This document shows, one piece after another, positions 42,964 through 51,944 of a stretch of 64,000 nt of DNA. This DNA is from an uncultured Methanobrevibacter sp. (GTDB lineage: Archaea > Methanobacteriota > Methanobacteria > Methanobacteriales > Methanobacteriaceae): contig NZ_CAMVTE010000009.1 in assembly GCF_947170395.1 (NCBI RefSeq), positions 1 through 64,000 on the forward strand, read 5' to 3'. A program made the translations under genes and the position numbers. The number at the start of each line of letters is the position of its first letter. The first letter of the stretch is position 1. Below the pieces are notes generated by a model. The model worked only from the letters and a program-made list of their open reading frames with translations. It was not told where the DNA came from and did no database searches.

Positions 42964-44475
42964 TCCTTTATATGGATTTGAACTGTCGTATTTTTGACCG
43001 TTGACGGTTAATGTGAAGCTGCCATAGTCAATTTCACCAGTTAATTCTAAACTAGACACGGAACTGTCACCAGTTAATGTCCAGGTTGAACCGCCGGCAA
43101 CATTAACGGTAGTGTTTCCGGTTGAATTTATTGCTCCTTTAAACTGGGTGTTTGTCATTGTCCAGTTAAGTGAGCTTATGGAATCGACAATAACATTTCC
43201 TTCAATGTTTTCATTTTCTGTGTTTACTTCAGCCACACCACCGTTGGAACCGGTAGTTCCCCACTGATTTTGACCTGCAATTTCCAGAAATGTTCCGCTA
43301 CCGAAGCTTAACTCAGTATTTACCAGGTTGATTACGCAAGCTGTGTTTGTCACATGAAACATCGGAGCTTCTTTATATACTGAAGAATCAGAAGCTATTG
43401 AGAGTTTTGAGTTTTCGGCTGTAAAGAGTGATGTTCCGACATCAGCATCTCCGCTCATGGACTGATAGATGAATATTCCACCCAAATCAACGTAGTTATC
43501 ACCATCTTTTCTGTTACCTTCTGCGTAACCTGTCAGGTCACAGTTTGAAAGTTCGATTGAGTTTTTACCTTCAATACAGGCTATTTGTGAAACATAGGCA
43601 GTTCCCTTGGTATTCTTAGCAGTAATGTTTCCGGTTGAATAGATTAAAGGTGATCCTCTCCCGGAATCTTTGCTTACTCCTGTGTTGATTTCAGAGTTTG
43701 AAACATGCACTTCACCTTCACCACGGTCGGTTGCAAGAGCAGCACAGCTTTGACCGTCAGTGTTAATGACAACGTTATCAGCAGTTATCTTACCGTTGTA
43801 GGTTGCATCAAGTCCTCTTGATTTATCGGAGTGAGTTGTGATTTTAACGTTTTTGATTGTGGCTTCGGTGGTTCCGGACACTGTAGACTGACCTGGTTGG
43901 CCGCCTCCGCCTTGTCCTTCACCGCTTCCTTCACCGGATGGCATTTCAGGGGGTTGGCCTCCGTCTCCTCCTTGTCCTTCACCGCCAGTTGCCTCCGGAG
44001 GCTGTCCTCCAGCACCACTGGATGTATTTTCGCCGGCTTGTGATGAATTGCCTGTTGAAGATGATTCGGCATTTGTTACAAAGATACCGTTTGATCCTTT
44101 GGAGTTTGTATTGATTTCAACATTTGAAATGTCCAGTGTTCCATTAGTATTTACTAAAATTGCGGAGTTGACACCATAAAAGTCAGCATCATCTCCTGAA
44201 GTCTGTGTATCTCCGGTTTTATTTAAAATGGAGTTGGCAAGTTTTAAAACTCCTCCATTTTTAACTAGGATGGTGTTTGTATCGCCGGAGTCTGTGTGAT
44301 AATATCCGTTATTTTCATCCAAGCTTTTAGAATCAACAACAATGTTTCCCCTATCTTCCAGTGCATTTGCATCAATGTTAGATTGTGTATTTGTTGATGT
44401 TGCAGTTAGTGCAAAAGCAACACCGCATAATATAATAAGTATTGCTGCAAGTGCAATAATGATTTTTTTGTTCAT
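42961..44475 (-). CDS. Secreted beta-helix adhesin-like protein with Gly/Gln/Pro-rich linker
   Basis: This 504-residue protein has an N-terminal signal/anchor (IIIALAAILIILCGVAFALTA). Residues about 40-135 and 205-500 show repeated short beta strands with Asn/Ser/Thr turns, typical of parallel beta-helix surface proteins. Between them (about 135-200) lies a low-complexity stretch of Gly, Gln, Pro and Glu. No catalytic motif or C-terminal anchor was seen. Very similar designs are common in gut Firmicutes, so transfer from bacteria is possible, but base composition alone does not prove it. Inferred role: cell-surface attachment. Confidence 0.65.
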   Translation of the reverse strand: MNKKIIIALAAILIILCGVAFALTATSTNTQSNIDANALEDRGNIVVDSKSLDENNGYYHTDSGDTNTILVKNGGVLKLANSILNKTGDTQTSGDDADFYGVNSAILVNTNGTLDISNVEINTNSKGSNGIFVTNAESSSTGNSSQAGENTSSGAGGQPPEATGGEGQGGDGGQPPEMPSGEGSGEGQGGGGQPGQSTVSGTTEATIKNVKITTHSDKSRGLDATYNGKITADNVVINTDGQSCAALATDRGEGEVHVSNSEINTGVSKDSGRGSPLIYSTGNITAKNTKGTAYVSQIACIEGKNSIELSNCDLTGYAEGNRKDGDNYVDLGGIFIYQSMSGDADVGTSLFTAENSKLSIASDSSVYKEAPMFHVTNTACVINLVNTELSFGSGTFLEIAGQNQWGTTGSNGGVAEVNTENENIEGNVIVDSISSLNWTMTNTQFKGAINSTGNTTVNVAGGSTWTLTGDSSVSSLELTGEIDYGSFTLTVNGQKYDSSNPYKG

Positions 44476-44544
44476 AAAAGTAATAACTCGGATGTTATAT
44501 TTAATGATTTTTGTATGAATTAAACACCACTACTGTCTTAATAT

Positions 44545-44765
44545 ATGGTGTTTTTGATAAAACATATGAAAGCTGCCATGAGAGGAATATTGTACATGCA
44601 AACATCACGGGGAACAATAAGTGGAGTTAGGATTTTAAGCTTGGCACGCCATTTTTCCTATGTCATGGAAGTGCATCTGGCCAATTATCTGGAATTATGC
44701 TGTCAACGGACCAAAAAGAAGTCAACATAATCGATAATAACAGTTATTATTGCAAATGCGCTTAA
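44545..44765 (+). pseudogene. Possible gene remnant
   Basis: Within the 427-base gap 44476-44902, a 62-codon frame runs from 44545 to 44730 without a ribosome-binding site. In another frame coding-like residues (TPFFLCHGSASGQLSGIML, then STDQKEVNIIDNNSYYC) run to a TAA at 44763, interrupted upstream by a TAG at 44628. This looks more like decayed coding sequence than the surrounding AT-rich gap, and an inverted repeat (ATAATAAC/GTTATTAT, 44734-44750) lies within it. I cannot name a parent family. The remainder of the gap to 44902 is plain AT-rich sequence. Confidence 0.25.
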
Positions 44766-44902
44766 AAAAAAATCGTTGTAAAAAATTATCTATTTTTTGT
44801 TTTCATTATAAATATTTTATAGTATTAATAATATATAATAAATATAAAAATTAATTTGACATTTAAAAAATAAATTTTTATAGTTATAATTGAGTTGATT
44901 AA

Positions 44903-45937
44903 ATGAATTTTGAGAGATTATATTCAAAGTTGCCTGATTTTATAAAATACAATCGCCATATTTTAAATTTCTTTTTAAAGATTCCTAAACTATTATCAAA
45001 GTTTAATAAAAAATCAAGAATGTTCCATTCTCACAATCAGTTATTTGAATTAATTTTTTTACATTCAGATTTTCAATTCACTGGAACTCCAAGGAACATA
45101 CAACTTTTGTATATAGAATTGTTGCGTTTTATTGATAATGTATGCAATAAATATGACATTGATTACTGGCTGGACTGTGGCACTCTTTTAGGTGCTGTTC
45201 GTCATGGTGGTTTTATTCCATGGGATGATGATATTGATTTGGGTATTATGAGGGAGGATTATAATAAGTTAATTGAAGTTTTACCCAAGGAAATTTCTAA
45301 ATATGACTACCTTAAACAGGAATGTGGACTTTCTTTGTTAAGGGAAAATAAAGAAAACTATTTTAAGGATTTTAAAAGTGTTTATGATTTTGAAGATCCA
45401 AAAGGTTTGCTTGATGAAGCAAAATTTTTATTTTTGCAGTTTGCTTGGCTTAAACCATATATAAAAGTAGACTTTTTCCCTAAGGATTATGTTTTAGAAG
45501 AAAAATTAGATTACTTTAAAAAGAATTATCTTTCAACAAAATATGAACTCAATAAAAGGGTTAAGCAAGGAAATAAAAATTTTGATGAATATATGCAGTT
45601 AAAAAATAAAAAGATAGGTTTTTCCAGTGAAAAAGCTAAATATATCACGGATTCTTTGGATGTTTTACAATTGTCAGATGCATATATTTTTGAAACTGAT
45701 AAAGTATTCCCTTTAACCACTATTAATTTTGAAGGATATGATTTTAAATGTCCTAAAGACACTGATCATTGTTTGAAAAGTCTTTTTGGTCCTAATTATA
45801 TGAGTTTACCTAGTATAATAGAAAGACACAATATTGATTTATTTATTAAAACTCAATTTAAATCAAAAGAAGAAATGGATGATAAATTTAAAAAAGATAT
45901 TGAATATTTAAAAGAGATTAATGATAATTTTGAATAA
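44903..45937 (+). CDS. LicD family phosphotransferase
   Basis: This 344-residue protein has the LicD core YWLDCGTLLGAVRHGGFIPWDDDIDLGIMRED at about residues 92-123, with the DDDID metal site. LicD enzymes move phosphocholine, ribitol phosphate or similar groups from a CDP donor to glycans. This copy is longer at the N-terminus (85 basic, aromatic residues) than the two other LicD proteins in the window. It is monocistronic, very AT-rich, and at the edge of the glycan island. Confidence 0.85.
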   Translation: MNFERLYSKLPDFIKYNRHILNFFLKIPKLLSKFNKKSRMFHSHNQLFELIFLHSDFQFTGTPRNIQLLYIELLRFIDNVCNKYDIDYWLDCGTLLGAVRHGGFIPWDDDIDLGIMREDYNKLIEVLPKEISKYDYLKQECGLSLLRENKENYFKDFKSVYDFEDPKGLLDEAKFLFLQFAWLKPYIKVDFFPKDYVLEEKLDYFKKNYLSTKYELNKRVKQGNKNFDEYMQLKNKKIGFSSEKAKYITDSLDVLQLSDAYIFETDKVFPLTTINFEGYDFKCPKDTDHCLKSLFGPNYMSLPSIIERHNIDLFIKTQFKSKEEMDDKFKKDIEYLKEINDNFE

Positions 45938-46014
45938 ATGCATTTTAACAGATGATAGTATTTTTATGAATTATTAATTAACCCTTTGAGCATAGTTGCA
46001 GTTCTAATTATGTA

Positions 46015-47052
46015 TTATGATCTAGATTTTCGGTAAATCTTTCTAATTGTAGTATTGTTGTATAAAAAGGAATATATTTCTGATAGAATTATTGCAAGAG
46101 TATAATGTTTTTTTAAAATTAAAAGGTATAATAATTTTAATTCTTTTAAGTCCATTTTTACTTCATCATCAATTATATTTTCAAACTCATTTAATTTTAC
46201 AACACATTCTTTTTTATCTTTTATATTCAAATTTGAAAAAATTAAAAGTAAACTGTTCATGTCTGAAAAAAGGATTCTTTCTTTTGTGTAAGTGATATCC
46301 TTAAATAAATCCAAAATTGCATAAACCCCTCTCAAATAACTGTTGAATTTTTCTAAATCGTGTGTATGAATTAATGATTCACCAGATTCAAAAACATTAT
46401 AGATGTATAATTGGTCATTTGGCAATAATGTAAATTTTTTTGACTTTAAAAGGATACTATAGTAAAAATTAGAATCTTCACATACAGTATCTTCTAAAAA
46501 CTTGATATTATTGTCCATAATTAGTTTTTTATCAAAAATTTTTCCCCATGATGCCACATTGTGATAAGTGGTAATTCTAAAATTTCTTTCATTTAGCATT
46601 GGATTAATATTTACCACATCTGAAGTATCATTGCATTCATGCAAAATATTTATTTTATGCATATCTCCATCAAGATTCCAATAATGGGAGCCCATTACCA
46701 AATCCGATTTTTCACGAGTAATTGTGTTGTAATATAATTCAAATGCATTCGGAAGATATTCGTCATCAGCATCTAAAAAAACTAAATACGGTGCTGTTGA
46801 AGCTTCCATACCTATATTTCTAGGTCTTCCGCAAAAACCTGAATTTTCAGGTAAATGAATTCCAATAATATTCTCATATTTTTCACAATATTCATCAATG
46901 ATTTTTCCAGAATTGTCTGTTGAATTATCATTTACAAGAATCAATTCAATGTTCTCAAATCCTATTGTTTGATTAATGACAGAATTTATAGCAGTTTCTA
47001 AGTATTTTTCAGCATTATAAACTGGTGTAATAACACTAATTTTATAACCCAT
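46015..47052 (-). CDS. Glycosyltransferase family 2
   Basis: This 345-residue GT-A protein has ISVITPVYNAEKYLETAI, LVNDNSTDNSGKIIDEYC and FLDADDEYLPNA. It resembles the GT2 at 39581-40684. The C-terminal third lacks hydrophobic membrane segments and looks helical. It ends the minus-strand CDP-ribitol-type operon after a 97-base gap, so it is probably part of the same surface-glycan pathway. Confidence 0.85.
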   Translation of the reverse strand: MGYKISVITPVYNAEKYLETAINSVINQTIGFENIELILVNDNSTDNSGKIIDEYCEKYENIIGIHLPENSGFCGRPRNIGMEASTAPYLVFLDADDEYLPNAFELYYNTITREKSDLVMGSHYWNLDGDMHKINILHECNDTSDVVNINPMLNERNFRITTYHNVASWGKIFDKKLIMDNNIKFLEDTVCEDSNFYYSILLKSKKFTLLPNDQLYIYNVFESGESLIHTHDLEKFNSYLRGVYAILDLFKDITYTKERILFSDMNSLLLIFSNLNIKDKKECVVKLNEFENIIDDEVKMDLKELKLLYLLILKKHYTLAIILSEIYSFLYNNTTIRKIYRKSRS

Positions 47053-47149
47053 TTATTATTCTCCAATACTCTTTAATTGATAGAATTATTAATTCTATTA
47101 TTTTTATTTAAATTTTATATAGTTTTCTCATAACTATTTTAATTTTAAA

Positions 47150-47830
47150 TTAGTCCCATCCAATAACATTCCTTTTAGTTTTGATAATTTCTTTAATTGA
47201 TTTTTCAGAGTTCATAAATAAACTAGATGTTCCAGATACGAATATTGTTGCTCCTTTATTATATAATATTGAAGCATGTTCGATAGAAACATTTCCATCA
47301 GATTCAATATCCAAATCTAAATTAAGTTCATCTAAGTATGTTCTCAACTCTTCAACTTTATTTATTGTTTCAGGTATTAATTTTTTACCCGCAAAGCCCG
47401 GAGAGGTGTGCATAACTAAAATACCATCTAATTGGGGAAAATATTCATCTAAACAATGAAAATTTGTCTCAGGGTTAATTGCAATAAATTTTCTGGCACC
47501 TAATCTTGTTAAGTAATCAATACACCCTTGAATTGTATCATTGTTCTCAAAATGGAATGAGACTTGATCTCCTTCTCTTATATCAAACCAAGTCATTTTT
47601 TCTAAAGGATTATTTACCAAAAAATGGTAATCAAATGGAATATCTGTTATTCTTCTCAGACTTTTAACATAATCTGTTCCAAGAGCAAAATTTGGAACGA
47701 ATTGTCCATCCATTATATCAATATGCAAATATTCCAAATTCACTTCTTTAAATTCGGTTAAAAAGTAAAATAATTTATCTAATCCCGCACACATCATTGA
47801 TGCTGAGAGTTTTCCTTTTTTCTTATTCAT
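47150..47830 (-). CDS. Ribulose-phosphate 3-epimerase-like protein
   Basis: This 226-residue TIM-barrel protein shows LSASMMCAG, the metal motif HIDIMDGQFVPN, and DYHFLVNNP with the expected histidine. MHTSPGFAGK replaces the usual VNPGFGGQ, and DIESDGNVS carries the second aspartate. It is divergent from housekeeping Rpe but keeps the key residues. It would interconvert ribulose-5-phosphate and xylulose-5-phosphate or a related sugar phosphate. It overlaps the dehydrogenase gene by eight bases, which suggests supply or editing of that enzyme's substrate. Confidence 0.75.
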   Translation of the reverse strand: MNKKKGKLSASMMCAGLDKLFYFLTEFKEVNLEYLHIDIMDGQFVPNFALGTDYVKSLRRITDIPFDYHFLVNNPLEKMTWFDIREGDQVSFHFENNDTIQGCIDYLTRLGARKFIAINPETNFHCLDEYFPQLDGILVMHTSPGFAGKKLIPETINKVEELRTYLDELNLDLDIESDGNVSIEHASILYNKGATIFVSGTSSLFMNSEKSIKEIIKTKRNVIGWD

Positions 47831-48854
47831 TTTTAAACATAACCTTTAATTTTTTTTCGTTTGAATTTCTTAGATAATCAAAAGCTTTATTATAATCCTG
47901 CATTGAAAATTCTTTACTTATCAATGATTCAAAGGGAATGTCTCCTTCAGTCATTAGATTCAATATTTCTTTCCAATCATTAACTTTTGAACTATAGCTT
48001 GAGTTCCAGATTCCTTTTAAGATAAGTTGTTTTCTCAATATTTTCCAATAAATTTGTTTATCAAGTAAAACATCATCTTTGGGATTCCCAACCAAGATAA
48101 CAGTCCCAAAATTATCTGTCAAATCAATAGTTTGATTGATTGATTCATTATTTCCAACAACTTCGAATACTTTATCAAAAGTTTTATTTTTCAGTTCAGA
48201 TGTTAATAATATATTAAATCCTAATTTCTTTGAAAATTCTAAACTTTCATCGCTTCTCCCTATTACAGTAACATTAGCATTTCTACTTTTAACTATTAAT
48301 GCTATCATCATACCAATAGTTCCAGTTCCACTAATCGCTATATTCTCATCTTCTTGAATATTTCCAATATTAACAGAGTGAATTGCAACGGCTCCCGGCT
48401 CACAAAGAGCAGCAATTTTATAATCCAACTTATCATTAAATAAAACTAAATTCCATTTAGGGACAAGTAAATATTCAGAATATCCTCCATCACATCTGGA
48501 TCCAAAGTAATTGTAAGTAGCACATTGTGCAAATTCTTGTTTTTGGCATGCATCGCATTTAAAACAGGGCATTAATGGAAAAATTGATGTTTTTTTACCC
48601 AATAACTCTTCATCTTCATCATTAACAGCTACAATTTGGCCGGACATTTCATGGCCAGGGATTGTAGGAAAGTTATATGTTCCATTTATAAAAACTCTTT
48701 CAATATCACTAGAACAAATTCCGCAGTATTTTATTTTGACTAAAACATTGTCTTTTGTTAGTTTATAAGTTTCTTTTTTTTCGAATCTTAAATCACCAAT
48801 TCCATATAAGTTTAACACATTCATCAATTTTGGAATTTCTTCAATAGTTTTCAT
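47823..48854 (-). CDS. Zinc alcohol dehydrogenase, TarJ-like (ribulose-5-phosphate reductase candidate)
   Basis: This 343-residue MDR-family protein has the catalytic zinc region CGICSSDIERVF, GHEMSG, four structural-zinc cysteines in PCFKCDACQKQEFAQC, and the NAD(P) loop SGTGTIGMM. The family includes TarJ, which reduces ribulose-5-phosphate to ribitol-5-phosphate, and several polyol dehydrogenases. The choice rests on its neighbours: it overlaps the cytidylyltransferase gene by four bases, as tarI and tarJ pair in bacteria. Confidence 0.75.
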   Translation of the reverse strand: MKTIEEIPKLMNVLNLYGIGDLRFEKKETYKLTKDNVLVKIKYCGICSSDIERVFINGTYNFPTIPGHEMSGQIVAVNDEDEELLGKKTSIFPLMPCFKCDACQKQEFAQCATYNYFGSRCDGGYSEYLLVPKWNLVLFNDKLDYKIAALCEPGAVAIHSVNIGNIQEDENIAISGTGTIGMMIALIVKSRNANVTVIGRSDESLEFSKKLGFNILLTSELKNKTFDKVFEVVGNNESINQTIDLTDNFGTVILVGNPKDDVLLDKQIYWKILRKQLILKGIWNSSYSSKVNDWKEILNLMTEGDIPFESLISKEFSMQDYNKAFDYLRNSNEKKLKVMFKNE

Positions 48855-49573
48855 AAGTCACCAACTTCTTTTTTTAAGATTATATGTTCTGCAAGTTCTA
48901 AATCTGCATCAGTTGTAATTTTAAAATTATTTGTATTTCCTTCAATCATTTTTATCGGATAATTATTCAATGTACAAACTTGAGAGGTCCCGGTAATAAT
49001 ATCTTTTTGGGAGTTAGTTAATCTGCTTTCTAGTTCTATGAATGTTTTTAGATTAAAGCTATCAGGAGATTGGCCATTGAATAATGTCTTTCTAATTGGA
49101 ATTCTATCAACATAATCTCCTTTTTCTGATAATAATATTGTATCATTTACTGGAACGGAAGTTACTGTTGCCCCATATTTTTTTGCTCCTTCAATGTTAT
49201 CTAGAATTATCTTTTCAGTTACAAATGGTCTAACTGCATCATGAATAACAATGATGTCATCATCATTTATCTCACGTACTTTAATGGATTTTATAACATT
49301 ATGAATGGAATCAATTCTTTCAGCTCCACCATTAACTAGGGTAATTTTAGAAATATCGTTTTCGCTAATATGTTTTTCCAGCATGGAATTAACTAAATCA
49401 CTAAATTTCTCATTAACTGCAATATAAATATAATCAAAGCATTCAATCTCAATAAATGTTTTTAAGGTGTAAATTATTATGGGTTTTCCATTTATTTCAT
49501 GATATTGTTTTGGAATATCAAGTTGTTTCATTCGACTTCCAGATCCCCCGGCTAAAATTACACCATAATTCAT
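48851..49573 (-). CDS. IspD/TarI-family cytidylyltransferase (CDP-ribitol synthesis candidate)
   Basis: This 240-residue protein has the nucleotide motif LAGGSGSRMKQLDIPKQY, the IVIHDAVRPFV block and TDADLELAEHI. The family contains IspD (MEP pathway) and TarI (ribitol-5-phosphate cytidylyltransferase). Archaea make isoprenoids by the mevalonate route, so IspD activity is unlikely, and the adjacent TarJ-like gene points to CTP plus ribitol-5-phosphate giving CDP-ribitol. It is coupled to the dehydrogenase by a four-base overlap. Confidence 0.8.
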   Translation of the reverse strand: MNYGVILAGGSGSRMKQLDIPKQYHEINGKPIIIYTLKTFIEIECFDYIYIAVNEKFSDLVNSMLEKHISENDISKITLVNGGAERIDSIHNVIKSIKVREINDDDIIVIHDAVRPFVTEKIILDNIEGAKKYGATVTSVPVNDTILLSEKGDYVDRIPIRKTLFNGQSPDSFNLKTFIELESRLTNSQKDIITGTSQVCTLNNYPIKMIEGNTNNFKITTDADLELAEHIILKKEVGDL

Positions 49574-49671
49574 TACATCACTTCATTAAAATTTTAAATC
49601 ATTTTTATAATAATATTATAATTGAATAATATATTTAAGTATATAAGTTTTATTGAGTTAAATTAAATATT

Positions 49672-50505
49672 TTAATATTTTCCAAAATCTAATTTTTCCG
49701 GAGCGGGTCTAAATCTTTTATTCTTTGGTGGTAATTCCATATAATTTCCATAAAGTCTAGTTAATATTTTATCATAATTGTTGGGAACATTTATTTCAAT
49801 ATTTTCAAATTTACATTTTTTTAAAGGTAAAAAATCTTTTTTATTATAAATTGGCATGTGCATAAGGCTTGGAAAATCACAAACTTCGTTACAATTAATA
49901 TTTTCATATTTTCTGTATGTTTTTATACATCTTTTCTTGATTGTCATTGGGGAAATGGGAATCAATTTTAAAAAATAATATGCGCTTTGCTGAATAATTT
50001 CTTTAATTTTAGATTCATTTTTAAACTTAACCAATGAGTATTGAACCATTTGATTAAGAGTAAATGAACTCCATCTATGAATAAATCTTTTTAATTTATT
50101 ATTTGGGATGTTGTCCATAATAAAGATGTCTAAAAAAATATTCACAGTATAGTCTACTTGTTTAGCCCACCATTCATTGAGAATAGTATTTTTTAGATTA
50201 AATCTTCCCCATGTATAATGATAGGTTTCTTCATTTAGAACATTGATTAGATGGTATTTATCATTAGGGTTATTGCTCATAATACTATTTAACTTCTCAA
50301 AGTCTTCTCTAAACATTATTACATCAATATCGTCATCCCATGGGATAAATCCTTGATGTCGTATTGCTCCAAGTAATGTTCCTCCAATTGCAAAGTAAGT
50401 TATATTATTTTTTTCACAAATTTTTATAAAATCTTTTAACATCATTAATTGGACTTTTTGTAAATGCTTTAGTGTTTCATCATCATATCTTTTTGATTTA
50501 AACAT
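49672..50505 (-). CDS. LicD family phosphotransferase
   Basis: This 277-residue protein has the LicD motif AIGGTLLGAIRHQGFIPWDDDIDVIMFRED and a conserved end RLYGNYMELPPK. It resembles the LicD at 56807-57649 far more than the one at 44903. It is first in the minus-strand operon, so a CDP-ribitol-type donor made by the next two genes is its likely substrate. The acceptor sugar or lipid is unknown. Confidence 0.85.
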   Translation of the reverse strand: MFKSKRYDDETLKHLQKVQLMMLKDFIKICEKNNITYFAIGGTLLGAIRHQGFIPWDDDIDVIMFREDFEKLNSIMSNNPNDKYHLINVLNEETYHYTWGRFNLKNTILNEWWAKQVDYTVNIFLDIFIMDNIPNNKLKRFIHRWSSFTLNQMVQYSLVKFKNESKIKEIIQQSAYYFLKLIPISPMTIKKRCIKTYRKYENINCNEVCDFPSLMHMPIYNKKDFLPLKKCKFENIEINVPNNYDKILTRLYGNYMELPPKNKRFRPAPEKLDFGKY

Positions 50506-50628
50506 AATTCCCCATCAAATTACCATTTTTAAAAATTTAATTAAATCTTATATTTTATTTATGTGTTGGAAATTTTTAAATATTTCTTTTTTTATAAATA
50601 ATATATTATATAATAAAAGGTAATGACT
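50506..50628. promoter_or_regulatory. Divergent promoter region of the two glycan operons
   Basis: This 123-base AT-rich region separates the start codons of the minus-strand LicD and the plus-strand PEP mutase genes. Plus-strand TATA-like ATATATTATATAATA (near 50602) and a GGT site precede the ATG at 50629. The two operons could thus be co-regulated from one control region. Confidence 0.4.
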
Positions 50629-51936
50629 ATGAAATCTGATAAACCTATTGTTTATACTTGTTTTTGTACTGATGTAATCCATGATGGGCACTTAAATTTA
50701 ATTAATGAGGCTAAAAAGTATGGTGAAGTTATTATTGGCGTCCTCTGCGATTCTGAAATGGTTAAATACAATAAATTTCCATTAAAATCAACAGAAGAAC
50801 GTGTTGAATTAGTCAAATCAATTCCAGATATTAAAGAAGTTGTCATCCAAAATCAAGTTATGTATAATGATATTGTAAAAGAATTACGTCCAAATTATGT
50901 TATTCATGGGGATAATTGGTCTGAAGACTCAATGAAAGTTATTAGGAAAAATATTCTAAAAGTTTTAGAGGAATATGGTGGGGAGTTAATTGAAGTTCCA
51001 TATACATTCAATCCTCATGTTCAAAAAATTGACCGGCAAATGAGAGAAAAATTAGCAATGCCCGAACTTAGAAGGGCCAGATTAAGGCAATTATTAGATA
51101 TGGTTCCTATTGTAAAGACAATTGAAGTTCATAGCGGTTTAACAGGTTTAATTGCAGAAAAAACTGTTATTGCTGAGGATGAATACATTGACCAGTTTGA
51201 AGCTATGTGGATTTCTAGTTTATGCGATAGTACAGAAAAGGGAAAACCTGACATTGAACTGGTGGATATGACCTCCAGATTCAGAACTATCACTGACATC
51301 ATGGAAGTTACAACAAAACCTATTATTTTTGATGGGGACACTGGTGGAATTGCAGAGCACTTTGTCTACACAGTAAGATCTCTTGAACGTATGGGAGTAT
51401 CAGCAATTATAATCGAAGATAAAGTGGGTTTAAAGAAAAATTCGTTGTTTGGAACTGAAGTGGAACAAACCCAAGATGATATCGAACATTTCTGTGAAAA
51501 AATAAGAGCTGGTAAAAATGCACAGCTATCAGACGATTTTATGATTATAGCTAGAATAGAAAGTCTTATTCTTGAACAGGGAATGGAAGATGCATTAACT
51601 AGAGCATTTGCATTCAGAGATGCAGGTGCTGATGGAATAATGATTCACAGCAGACGCAAAGAACCTGATGAAATATTGGAGTTCTGCGATAAATTCAGAG
51701 CAAAGGATAAAGAAACTCCAATAATTGTTGTTCCTTCATCATATAATACCATTACAGAAGATGAACTTGTTGAACATGGTGTTAATATTGTTATTTATGC
51801 TAATCAGTTGTTGAGAGCAGCATTTCCTGCAATGCAAAATGCGGCGAAAAGTATTTTAAAATATCATAGAGCACATGAAATTGATGAAGAATTATTGTCT
51901 ATTAAAGATATTATCACATTAATAGATGAATTATAG
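50629..51936 (+). CDS. pepM: Phosphoenolpyruvate mutase with N-terminal cytidylyltransferase-like domain
   Basis: The protein has about 435 residues. Residues 5-135 resemble CTP:glycerol-3-phosphate-type nucleotidyltransferases (IHDGHLNLI with H18/H21, then STEER). Residues 145-435 are the PEP mutase/isocitrate-lyase barrel with FDGDTGG (234-240) and the diagnostic EDKVGLKKNS (263-272), as in true phosphoenolpyruvate mutases. PEP mutase forms the carbon-phosphorus bond of phosphonopyruvate. ATG at 50629 is preferred over 50623, which lies too close to the AAAGGT site. The fused domain suggests later CMP activation of a phosphonate. Confidence 0.9.
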   Translation: MKSDKPIVYTCFCTDVIHDGHLNLINEAKKYGEVIIGVLCDSEMVKYNKFPLKSTEERVELVKSIPDIKEVVIQNQVMYNDIVKELRPNYVIHGDNWSEDSMKVIRKNILKVLEEYGGELIEVPYTFNPHVQKIDRQMREKLAMPELRRARLRQLLDMVPIVKTIEVHSGLTGLIAEKTVIAEDEYIDQFEAMWISSLCDSTEKGKPDIELVDMTSRFRTITDIMEVTTKPIIFDGDTGGIAEHFVYTVRSLERMGVSAIIIEDKVGLKKNSLFGTEVEQTQDDIEHFCEKIRAGKNAQLSDDFMIIARIESLILEQGMEDALTRAFAFRDAGADGIMIHSRRKEPDEILEFCDKFRAKDKETPIIVVPSSYNTITEDELVEHGVNIVIYANQLLRAAFPAMQNAAKSILKYHRAHEIDEELLSIKDIITLIDEL

Positions 51937-51944
51937 AGAGTCAC

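Noticed and set aside
43850-44070. Expanded GC-rich simple repeat
   Set aside because: It is the coding sequence for the Gly/Gln/Pro/Glu linker of the adhesin-like protein; the units are irregular and the frame is intact.
48851-49573. IspD of the non-mevalonate isoprenoid pathway
   Set aside because: Archaea use the mevalonate route, and the gene overlaps a TarJ-like dehydrogenase and sits with LicD, so a TarI-like role fits better.
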